Below the pieces are notes generated by a model that had not been told where the DNA came from, did no database searches, and saw nothing but the letters and a program-made list of their open reading frames with translations. Below, in pieces: positions 32,128 through 41,761 of a stretch of 64,000 nucleotides of DNA. Origin of the DNA: Halichondria panicea (taxonomy: Eukaryota; Porifera; Demospongiae; Suberitida; Halichondriidae). Positions within the stretch are counted from its first letter, which is position 1. Each line of letters opens with the position of its first letter. Where the stretch lies: positions 5,783,442 to 5,847,441 of the forward strand of contig NC_087379.1 of NCBI RefSeq assembly GCF_963675165.1. Direction: 5' to 3'. A program made the translations under genes and the position numbers.

Positions 32128-33811
32128 TTAATCAAAATAAATAGTAGTAGATCTAGTAAGCTTAGTAAAATGTATCATATTGGTTTCACAGTTACCACAA
32201 AAGCATAGCTTGGCACAAATGTCACAACAAACACACTTACTACCCATATCGTTGTGAACGTAATTATCCATATCTGTGAATAGGAAATCGCGTCGGCATT
32301 TATCACAGTTTGAGGCATATTCTTTAATGTCCGTATCAACAGGGTGGTGAGTGGTTGCTTGAAGTAGTGTGACTGATGACAGATGTCCATCTCTGCCAGC
32401 CCGACCAGTTTCTTGAATGTAAGAACTATTGTCATCCGGCAGGCCAACATGAACTATTTGCCTCACATCAGCGCAATCTACCCCCATACCAAAGGCAATT
32501 GTGGCAATAACAATTCTCAGGCTGCTTTTTTTCTTAAATAACTGTATAATTTCTGTTTTGTGGCCAGCATCTGTAACGCTAGTAAACATGTCTACCATGC
32601 GGAAAGAGGGTACATCAGGAGCATAAACAGGCTCTGTGAAATTGGTGCCTAACTCTCTCCGAAGAAAAATGTATATATCTGCACACATACTGAACGACTG
32701 ACCGTAAATGATTGTTTTTGGGAAGGCAACACGCACATTTTTCAACTTCCGAGCTAATGGACGAAACGTTTCTTCAACTCCATTAAACACTCCAACACAG
32801 TAAAAGAGATTCTTTTTAGAAGGAGATCTTGTGATTACATAGGGTGACTTTAGCCCGATTGTCTTGCTGACAGAGTAACGAATGGTTTTTGTGGCTGTCG
32901 CTGTAACAGCCATTACATTCACACCTATTGGTAATAGGCTTCTCACTTCACCAATTCTATCCATGACAGGCCTAAAAGTCTCACCCCTATAAAACAATAA
33001 TTATATCATTATTTACCTACTTAAGATTATAATTATGAGTATAATATATACAAGTGCATTTGTTATGTGGCTTACCATTTCTTCACACAATGTGCCTCAT
33101 CAATCACAAAGGCCTTCAAACGATTAGCATAAACATCGCCTTCCAGCAATTTTCTCCACTTTCGGTTTCCAATGATCATCTCTGGCGTAAAGAAAATTAA
33201 CTGATACGCACCTCTGCACACACCATCTTGTACTTCAATGTCCACATTTTCTCCTGAAACTAGTGCCGAGGACAATCCCTTGGAAGAAAAAAATGCCACC
33301 TGCATTGGAATCAACATAGTTACTAATTTTGCTTGTCAGTCTGTGTGAGTTATAATTATTCGCTATAATTATGTACGACACATGCAGTGATGTGAATGTT
33401 ATCATGTTCAGGGCTTCAGGCATACTTGAATGTTTCTGTGAACACGAACATGCAATTGCAAGAGTGAAAAGGGTCACGTGTTATCTTCACTTGTGAGAGT
33501 ATAGTTTAATACATGCATGGCATGCCTTTTTAATCATGATAAACCCTAAACCAGCCTACCTGATCTTTCATAATAGCTAGCAGAGGAGTCACTACTATCA
33601 CCAGTGAATATCCTTTCTCCTTTTGAAGGATTTTATCAAAGGTGAATGGCAAACAAGCATAGCACAGACTTTTCCCAAATCCTGTTGGAAGAACAGCAAA
33701 TACGTCTTTCTTTCCCATAAAAGCACGCACAACATCCATCTGTTCAGGTTTCACACTTGGATAGCCCAACTCTCTGGCAGCTGAGCAGATGCTTTCAGTC
33801 AAAATACTCAT
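32128..33811 (-). CDS. RecQ-like superfamily II helicase of the transposon
   Basis: Three exons on the minus strand: 33560-33811, 33076-33299 and 32128-32986. Junctions are GT-AG with matching phases, giving about 444 aa. Exon 1 has a Q-motif-like region (GYPSVKPEQ) and the Walker A motif LPTGFGKS. Exon 2 ends in the DEAH box (FVIDEAHCVKKW), which continues across the splice into WGETFRP. Exon 3 has VMAVTATAT (motif III), IVIATIAFGMGVD (motif V), QETGRAGRDGHLS (motif VI) and a Cys-rich RecQ zinc-binding region (CDKCRRDF, CVCCDIC). No RQC or HRDC domain is visible, so it is shorter than cellular RecQ/BLM. The gene converges on the transposase gene with an 87-bp gap. It is probably a cargo helicase used in transposition. 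Confidence 0.85.
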
Positions 33812-33928
33812 AGTTTACTTTATTCAATTCAACTTGATATGTCAGCTGAGAAGCCAGGTTTAGCTGGGAAGCCACAATATGCATTACGTGATCACTCTGC
33901 AATCTGATTGGTGCTGCATGATTTTCTG

Positions 33929-34002
33929 CAGCAGAACGAATGCTAGATAGGGCTGAAACCCGTCCCCCCATTTTTATGGCCGGGGACGGGCACGCCCATC
34001 TA
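33929..34002 (-). repeat. right terminal inverted repeat of the 5.6-kb transposon
   Basis: Reverse complement of 28403-28476 over 74 bases with no mismatch that I can find. It is followed at 34003-34011 by the second CACTGAACA target duplication. Confidence 0.92.
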
Positions 34003-34011
34003 CACTGAACA

Positions 34012-34930
34012 CCCTTATTCCAATAAAAATTATTGTGGCAAGGAATTATAGAGAAGCCCTACAACATGTACCAGAAAACACCAAATCATTACCCCGCTGC
34101 AGGGGTAGAGTGATCGGTGTGTGTGGACACAAAAAATGAGCGAACTATACCGTATTACTAGAACACTTTGCGGGTGAAAAACTTTTAGAATAAAAGAACC
34201 AAATTATCAGAAATGTTGACCCTTTGCGATCTAACTATTGCATTCTGGCAATAATCGTGTGTATAATTTTGCGGATTTTATTGTTGCGAATTGATCAACC
34301 ATCGCAAAGTTCGCAAATGTTTAGATGCTCGCAAAACATTCTAGTAATACGGTAGATCGATTCACTTCATCAATCTAATCGTTGCTTCATAGATTCACGA
34401 TCATTCTCCATATAATTATAACGATATAATGAAGGTCATTACGGTAAAAATTTATTGTCTGTTTTGCTAAACATTGAGGGCAAGCGAAGCCAGCATATAT
34501 ATAGAAAATGTACGTAGATCAATCAAACGACTTAATTCATTAAGTGAGGTATAAAGAAGTTTGTTTACTTCGCTTCAACGGAGCGATTTGATTTGAGTAC
34601 AGTAATAAAGAGCGTAAGTTTTGTTAGTGCGATGTACGATTACATACATACATACAAATATACAGTCTTACATATACAAACAGAAAAAGGCATGTAAGTC
34701 GCTAGTGTAAGGCTCGCGAATTATGCTGACATGCATAATTATATATTAAGAATATACTTACTTCTAGAACATTCTCTGTGGACTCTTATAATGCCATGTG
34801 TTCTTAGTTCATTTCCTGCATGATTGTGTTCGAATGTTTCATTTTCTTTGATCTAGCTGAGCACATGCAGCTGAACCGGATTTCAATAGGTTATGGGCCC
34901 AGTGTCACAGTGCTAGCTAGCTGAAGTGAG
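34012..34930. repeat. continuation of array 5' flank, with MITE
   Basis: After the transposon the interrupted unit resumes (CCCTTATTCCAATAAAAATTATTG, ACCAGAAAACACCAAATC, GCAGGGGTAGAGTG). At 34148-34353 is a MITE with ends ACCGTATTACTAGAACACTTTGC and its imperfect complement, flanked by TA. A GAGCGACGTACGA-family repeat follows at about 34455-34690. No gene. Confidence 0.6.
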
Positions 34931-35039
34931 TAGAGACTATTTTGTCGTTGTCTTGGTGCTTAACTTGTTCGTTGCGGTAGAGACTATTTTGTAAGCCAGG
35001 TTCTTCTTTGTCGTCTTGGTGTTTAACTTGTTCGTCGCG
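34929..35039. repeat. imperfect tandem duplication
   Basis: GTAGAGACTATTTTGT .. TTAACTTGTTCGT occurs twice (about 34930 and 34977), the second with a 16-base insertion. The low-complexity minus-strand frame over it (Thr/Lys/Asn-rich) is a by-product. Confidence 0.55.
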
Positions 35040-35179
35040 ACAGTAAACTTGTTTGTTGCAGCAGTTGCATGAACATGGCTGAGAGCGTTAGAAGTACGGT
35101 ATCGGTTGTTCCGCTCAACAGTAGTAACTATGCTATACGTGGAAGATTCAAGCGAAGATGACACTGTTGAAGGAGAGAC

Positions 35180-35385
35180 TGTGGAAGATAGTCGATGATT
35201 GCACCAAATGGTATACAGATGGTGGAGCTCTGTCAACATTGGGATACCTTTATAAACAATGGAATGACATTTTAGATCTGCACAGTGGTGGGTGGCCGCA
35301 AAGGTTCTGAGTGACAGTATATACACTTGGCCTGGCAGTGCTATAACTGACTTGTGGTTAACTATCCTTGTGGCTTCATACATTT
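35180..35385 (-). pseudogene. LSG1 P-loop exon relic with intron flank
   Basis: GATGGTGGAGCTCTGTCAACATTGGGATACC at about 35210 is a decayed trace of the P-loop exon (compare 14980 and 18200). The next 150 bases (CACAGTGGTGGGTGGCCGCAAAG .. CTATAACTGACTTGTG) match 15030-15130 closely. No coding capacity remains. Confidence 0.5.
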
Positions 35386-35439
35386 GTGGAGTTGGGCTAG
35401 CCTCATTCCCAGCTAATCCCAGGCCAATTTTTATCTACG

Positions 35440-35835
35440 GGGTGGTAATGTGAAGTGCCATGCACGTATGTATGCAGCAACTATTGACGTACAGCAACTA
35501 TTGAGCCCTGTGGCGACAGGTGCATGGCATTGTGGTCATATAGAACCTATTACCTGTGGCAACAGGTGGCATTGTAGTCATATGGGACCTGTGGGCTGTG
35601 GCTGTGGCCACTAGGCTTCAATGTGACCACAACACCCATTAGTTCCACATTAGTTCTAAGTACATTACATACCACCAAAAAGTACTTTCACTACTGAATT
35701 TGCTTCAAGGAAGAGAGGGTGGATTACTATACTAGATCTTCAAACATTTAACAATAGCCAATCTCACTTGAATATACATTACACGTAATACAAACCAATT
35801 ACTCAACTATCCGCATCACAGTATTTTATTATCAC
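35440..35835. repeat. class-B 3' flank repeat, copy 8 unit
   Basis: GAAGTGCCATGCACGTATG, GCGACAGGTGCATGGCATTGTGG, a second GGCAACAGGTGGCATTGTAG unit, the CTTCAATGTGACCACAAC arm and CACTACTGAATTTGCTTCAAGG. It contains a short internal duplication. No gene. Confidence 0.55.
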
Positions 35836-35842
35836 TATACAG

Positions 35843-38004
35843 TCATTGGGTCTCTGAGTCAGAATCACTAAAGTGAACATCTAGATCTTCAAATTCCCGA
35901 TTGTGATTAACATCCTTCTCGTAAACTTCTTCAATGTACTTTCTTACATTACAAAGTTCATCTCGCTGTCGATACTGATACCTCTTTGCTGCCACTATGA
36001 AAGCCACAACACCTGCGACTGAAATAACAATGTTCACCAGGAAATAAATCAGTCCAGCTCTAGGGGATTCTTGCCAGAAACTAAACGGTAGAAGAATTCC
36101 AAGAACACCGATCAATTGAAATAGTCCTTTAATGGCAAATAAAATTCCAATGAGAAATCCTTTCATAGAGTGAGGGCTTTGAGCACAGATGAATTCAAAC
36201 ACTCCACCATAGATAAAGACATAGGCCACAGCAACAAGGACTTGCTGAATAATGAGAATGTAGGGGCTAAGTTGAAGGGAGGGAGCAGCAACAAAATAGT
36301 TATCAGTTTCGTAATGTCCAGGAGCAAACACTGAAATATTATTGCCACTAGGGAGAATGTGACCAATCGTGTCAACAAACAGCGAGCAAAACAGACTAAC
36401 AGTGATAAAACAAAGACCAATTCCAATTCGCCTCAGAATACCAGGGAGATATTTTTGGAACAGAGGATGAATAAACTTGAGAAAATAGGAACAAAAACAA
36501 CGAGAAACACAGGGTACAGCGTGCCACCATTAGCGAATATGGAGTAAGAAAGGTTTCTTAAAGTAATCCCAAGGAGAGTCTCTGTATCCATGTGATTTTT
36601 CAGTATACTGAGAAAAGGTGCTGCAGCAATATCAGCTGTAAAGAAAGGTCCAAGTGATAGTAAAATGACAAAAATTCCAAAAAAAGATTTCACATTTTCC
36701 ACCTGCTCGGTAGTAAATGGTCCTCCATACTTGTCCTTGCCTAGATCCAGTCCAGTGGGTATGTCATCCTCCCAGAATGTAAAGGCACTGCGTTGAATAG
36801 GAATCTTGTTTCTTCTTGCAAAGCCGACAACTCTTGCAACTTCTTTGTAAGGGCTACCAATGCCAGTGTCAATAACAAACCACTTGCGCTTAGCAACACA
36901 AAAAGTTACTGGCAAACAAATTAGCTCAACTAACAGAACAAGTCCAAGTAATGAAAGGCTTGTTAAAAATGTGGCAAAAACTGAACTTGACACTATTTTT
37001 CCAAGGCTTATTCCAATATAGAGTGTGAAGAGAAACCAATGAATGAAAAGAAAGCTGTCTCTAGAAGGAGACTCATTTAATTGTTCAACCCCAAACTGAA
37101 TAACATTGGCTAAAAATGCAGCAAATGCAATCAACAAGCAGATAAGTAGAAACACTCCAAGTACACAATTCACTACTATTAAATAATTATGATAGAATAC
37201 TGGAGGAAAGGTCTGGCAAACATGCCATAATTGTCGCAATAATGGCATTCACAATGGCTACAGCGACAATATAAGTCAAGAGTCCACACCACATGGTGCA
37301 CACACTACATTTCACAACTTTATATCTGCCGTATCGAACATCTGCCAAGTATCCGGCTAGAGGATAGAAGAGAAACCAGAAAGCAAATACAGCATATATG
37401 CAACTATCTATCATCTCATTGGTCAGCATTAGACTCGCAAGCCGTCACTGTTGCAGGCGAACAGTAGACTGGTCAAACTCCGTGTTGAGACTTGTGTAAC
37501 GTTTGCCACGATATTTGTGGCAACTAACCGCATGCGGTTACCACAAGATCAATGATAGTGACGTTTCACTAGAAACTCTGCGTATCACATGCAGTATACT
37601 GACGTCACGAAAACCGCAGCCACTTAAAATATTTTCTGATATGCTGACTGTGCAACACGAGTCTCTACACGGACTTTGACCAGTCTACTGTTCGCCTGCA
37701 ACAGTGACGGCTTGCGAGTCTAGGTCAGCATGGGTGTGATATACACTTGCTGCCTTAAGAGAGAACTGATCAAGAAATAATTTTCAGGATTCAGCAAGAA
37801 ACCATATATCAAAGACATTAAGGCAGTCCAAACAAGAATCATTATTGCAGCCTTTGACTTGATTAGTACACTTTTCTTCTTGCCATATTTCCCGTGATTA
37901 CTTGTCACGAGTGGTGTGGTTTCAGCAGCATCTCTGCTGGCATCTGGTGCAGGAGTTTCACGAAGGGAAGCTTGCTCTATAGTTCCTTGCTCACAACTAG
38001 CCAT
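35843..38004 (-). pseudogene. POT/SLC15-like pseudogene, copy 8 (MITE-interrupted)
   Basis: All parts of the gene are present, from MASCEQGTIEQASLRETPAP at 38004 to the acidic tail at 35843. Three defects are visible. A 293-bp MITE with a 9-bp target duplication sits in the TM1-TM2 loop (37430-37722). A frameshift at about 37190-37250 joins NAIIATIMACLPDL to VVNCVLGVFLL in another frame. One A is missing in a GAAAAATAGG run at about 36482, shifting the frame after FVPIF. The remaining sequence is well preserved (QSPHSMKGFLIGILFAIKG and so on), so inactivation is recent. Confidence 0.85.
37430..37722. mobile_element. 293-bp MITE with TA ends and 9-bp TSD
   Basis: Begins TAGACTCGCAAGCCGTCAC and ends with the reverse complement. 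The arms extend about 60 bases (through GCAGGCGAACAGTAGACTGGTCAAA). GGTCAGCAT occurs on both sides (37421-37429 and 37723-37731). It interrupts transporter copy 8, whose frame on each side shows where it entered. End bases and duplication length match the 5.6-kb transposon. Confidence 0.88.
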
Positions 38005-38039
38005 TAATTGGTCTTTAATGTATACTACATAAAAGTACT

Positions 38040-38700
38040 CACTATACGTTTATGCAAAGTCATGCAAAGTCATGCAAAGTCGGTTACACCCATTGGTTTT
38101 CACACAATTACCCAAATAAATGCCCACTAGACCAGAGTTACACCCATTCTGAAGTGCATCCATTCTAAAGTACATGTAGCAGCCTTGCATGTTTATCTGA
38201 AGATCAATTAAATGAAGATATACTATAATAGAATGAAAGCACCCCGCGGGTGCTGATGCCTCGCCTCAGTGGATGTGTCAAATCTACATAATTATAACAC
38301 TAGCCTCGAAAGTTTCACGACCAACATCCATCAGATAAACGGTGTTCTACAACAACACTTGATTCGAATCCAACAAAACCAGGTGATGTTTCAAGCTCAC
38401 GCTCAGCACACAAGCATGCATATTGTTGACAAATCATAAATTACGTCAAAATCAGTAGTATACAGAGGAGGTACAACATGGGTTGATCTTTCTCATTAGG
38501 TCGATAATGAGTTACTCCCGTATTATATTTCTGTAGCATGACAGAATTTCACGCCCACATTTACCCATGTGACCTCCTGTCATAATTTATTGTGGAGGAA
38601 TATGTGTGTGTACGGAGAAAGAAAGACTGAATATACGGAAGCATCACCACAACTTGCTCTCCTATAACTAAGTTGTGACTTAAGAAAATGAATAGCATGC
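38040..38700. other. gene-free stretch
   Basis: ATGCAAAGTC occurs three times in tandem near 38051-38080. Otherwise this is AT-rich sequence without a supported gene. The short frames of 38561-38927 overlap on both strands and enter the neighbouring TIR element. Confidence 0.45.
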
Positions 38701-38703
38701 ATA

Positions 38704-39657
38704 TACCGTATAATCTGGTTAATAAGCGCACATCAACTAATAGGCGCATACTGGTTAGCAGACCAAGAGCCTTGATAGAAGGCACATGGTTTCTGCACAG
38801 TTCTCTGCCCAACAACTGGTCTCCACACTTCTTTATAGATGTTAAGTCTCTTTCACTATCGGTAGCTGTGTTACTGCTGTCATGCAGATATGACAATAGA
38901 CCTCTTGCAGACAAACGATCGAGCTAGCTAATGGAGATTTGAAACGTCATAGGCGTGGTTAATTTCTATAACCCTTTCCCGTTCAGCCACACACAATCTC
39001 GACACAATCTGGAACAGTTCCATCACTTTAGTTTGCATCTGAGCCCAACCCACCAAATTAGCTTGATGTTATCTCCGCCCCCAATGAAGTTGCTATGGCT
39101 TGTAGAGATGGGCGTGGGTCAATGGCTGTGCACAAACTAACCATCGATTTTATGCCTTGCTGCTGCCTCGATGGAAGTATGTGTGGCCTTTAAAAGCTGC
39201 ACTCTGGTCAACTAAGCTGCTTAGCAAGCATGTAGACTATTGTAGAGCTTGTGTCCACTTGTGAAGTGCCTGTGTACACAAAATTAATGGCTTGCTGCTT
39301 CCTCTTCGAAAATATTCTATGGCTACCAAGATAGTCCAGAGGGTCTACCAATGGATACTACTCAGTCCTACATGCTGTATAGCTTGTTTTAAATTTTTTT
39401 TTTTTTTTTTAAGTGTCCTAATTGAACAGCTCAGCAGAACTTCAAAGGATAATGGCATTCATGATACTATCCAATCTGCCACAGAATCCAATATCATGCA
39501 ATATTCACAAGTTGATAGCACGCTCCCTCCCAGATTGTTGTTGTAAAATTTACAACAATTTGACCGGTAAAGGGATAAGCACACCTGGATAATAGGCGCA
39601 TAGAGGTCTGCTCTTTTCCCTATAGGCGCATGTGCTTACTAACCAGATTATACGGTA
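38704..39657. mobile_element. 954-bp TIR element, TACCGTATAATCTGGTTA ends
   Basis: The left end ACCGTATAATCTGGTTAATA and the right end TACTAACCAGATTATACGGT are inverted repeats of about 28 bases. TA lies at each boundary. ATAGGCGCAT words are repeated inside near both ends. There is an 18-base T run at about 39401-39418. No long frame is present, so it is non-autonomous, probably of Tc1/mariner type judging from the TA flanks. Confidence 0.75.
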
Positions 39658-39829
39658 GTCATAGTCCCAAGTAACAAACTGGTCAAAAACTTATACATGT
39701 AGTGTAAAGGTTTGTTGCGCTTCTACCATGTTTTGGTATAAGTATGTGATACTACATTGTACGTCACTCCTGAACCAAATTTAAGTGGATGCGTATATTT
39801 AGTAGTTAATTAGTTAATGAAAGCACCAC

Positions 39830-40740
39830 GGGTGCTGATGCCTCGGTGGAGGTGTCAAAGCTACATTAGACGTCACTGTTGTACTGTTCACCGTGCAACA
39901 GTGACAGCTTGTGATTCTAAAGCTACATAACATAAATTAGCAATAGTTTTACACATTATATATCACGATAAACATTAATTTTTTGCATTAATTAATTTTG
40001 CTGCAATGCAGGCAGAGAAACTCAAAGAATGCTTTTATACACACATTATATCCAGAGCCGTAGATAGTCTAGGTTTACAGGGGTGGCAAAATACAGCTGA
40101 AATGAAAAACTGTTTTGATATAATTATATCCTCTAAGTATAGCAGTTCATGGCAACTTGTAACTTGCTGTGGCACCAACTTAGCTATATTCATGGAGCAA
40201 CTAAAAAGAGGTAGCTTGAGCTAATAAGGTGCTCCTGCTGCCCAGTGGCGTAGTAGAGCTCTGAATTGTACCTAAAAAAAAGGTAATCACACGGGAAGGA
40301 GGCAACACCCCCGCAAAATGTTTAACCGGAAACCACACCCAATAATTATCACGTAGAAGGCAGGTAATTGGCTAGTTGGGCGGAGTATCAGTTTTTGACA
40401 TCAGGGGGGCTTAGAAAGGTCTGTATCGAATTTGCAATGTATCATTGTTTATAAAGTCGCCATGATAGTCTTACCCATTGTTGTTTTATATGCATGTAAC
40501 TGTAGTAGACACGGTTTTGTAGATATACATACCAGGTTTCGAATGCTCAATTGCAAAGGACATACAAGACTGATTGCATTTCCAACTATTACCAAATTGC
40601 TGCGCATGCTTTCCACTTTGTGAGTCGTTGTTTGCGATGTATGCAAAGGAAAACTGGCAATTTGCAATTGAAAGAGTATCGAATTTGAAACTCGGTATCT
40701 GTACTAAATTTTAAGAATCAAATTCCAAACAATAGCAGGT
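39830..40740. repeat. repeat-rich gap
   Basis: Contains a small inverted repeat ACGTCACTGTTG../..CAACAGTGACA (about 39869-39908), a GCCGTAGATAG-family repeat (about 40050-40275) like that at 6922, and unassigned AT-rich DNA to 40740. No gene. Confidence 0.45.
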
Positions 40741-40744
40741 CATA

Positions 40745-41265
40745 ATAATTCAGCCACTCACCATGCATTCCCCCATTGTGGTGAGTGTATCTGACTGACA
40801 GACAGCAGTAGTTCAACCAGCTCCTCTCCAGTTAACAGTCGAGTGTCTTTCTGTCATCACTCACTACATGCACGGGAACAAAACACTGAAGTCAGCACCA
40901 TATATACACTGTAGTAGGTTAACAGTGGTCAAAATATTCGTGGTTGAGCAATATTAATTTTAGTTGCTAAAGGTGGTCAATGATCGCTGGTAATATTCGT
41001 ACTCTGGGATTCAACCACGAAATATTTGCCCCCCCCCCGAAATTAACCCGCTATACGGTACAGAAAGCACTGCATGGTTACATGTAGTTAGTACAATACG
41101 TACAAAATGCTTTTGGTTTCATGCTGCTCTATATACGTTGCAAGATTTGTTTTCATCTACAGCCGCATATTCTCGATTCGGATTCCAGCAATGGCACTGG
41201 GACTTAAACAGTTCGTTTAGATGCTCGGTTTCCATAGTGACCCAAGCTTGCCTGCATGCATTGGA
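40745..41265 (-). pseudogene. partial duplicate of LSG1 exons 7-8
   Basis: The minus strand carries a copy of the LSG1 exon at 54364-54476 (CGACTGTTAACTGGAGAGGAGCTGGTTGAACTACTGCTGT, about 40800-40850). Upstream, near 41170-41255, is a trace of exon 7 (ACRQAWVTMETEHLNELF, compare CRQEWLKYF and ATMETERLQQLELLNS). The acidic GDDEEG part and most of exon 7 are lost. A truncated TACCGTATAGC-type MITE lies between (about 40930-41060). Confidence 0.65.
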
Positions 41266-41761
41266 TAATATTTTATCAATGTAGCATAAATACTGAGTCA
41301 AACATTCATTACAGAGTTTTAAAAAATGATGTAGGTGCGTTGAACAAATTGCGTAGAGTTAGAGGTACTTTTGATTTATGCTAGACGGTATAACAGTGTA
41401 CATGCAGCTAGCTTGAACTTATTTACAACGCAAATTGGGAGCTTCCAGCACCTTTTCAGGCTTTTCTTCGATTTCTGTTTTTGCCCAGACTAGGCTTCCA
41501 CCTCTCTCTCAGTCTCTTCCACACTGGCTCATGACCACAGAGCTCAGCAAACTGACAGAATGCTAGCTAGCTAGATCTACTTAGCCAGCTTTACAGGCTA
41601 AGCAGAGATACATATACAAACACTACACATGGGTGAAGGTAATGCCCATGTGCAGTCCTAGTCTTGCGAGCCATTAGTGATTTTGCAGGTATGGCCCACG
41701 AGACTATTGTAGTCTCTCTTTTACCCACGCAGCCACTTGGCCGGCTACAAAAAAGTAGAAG
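41266..41761. other. gene-free stretch upstream of PPR gene
   Basis: No gene. A TAGTCTTGCGAGCC..GGCCCACGAGACTATTGTAGTCT segment at 41658-41720 is a weak inverted repeat distantly like the MITE at 37430. The promoter of the PPR gene should lie here, but I cannot point to an element. Confidence 0.4.

Larger units (their letters stand above)
28403..34002. mobile_element. complete AcademH-like DNA transposon, 5.6 kb
   Basis: Perfect 74-bp terminal inverted repeats (28403-28476 and 33929-34002) start TAGATGGGCGTGCCCG. The flanking direct repeat CACTGAACA (28394-28402 and 34003-34011) is a 9-bp target duplication. The same site occurs uninterrupted in sister units (CACTGAACACCC at about 25697 and 62520), so insertion is precise. 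Inside are two convergent spliced genes, a DUF6589-type putative transposase (+) and a RecQ-like helicase (-), both without disabling changes that I can see. From memory, the Academ lineage called AcademH combines a transposase with a superfamily II helicase and has 9-10 bp duplications; this fits, but I could not check it. Confidence 0.85.

Noticed and set aside
34937-35383. 148-codon minus-strand frame rich in Thr, Lys and Asn
   Set aside because: Built on a tandem duplication and a decayed LSG1 exon flank; no homology.
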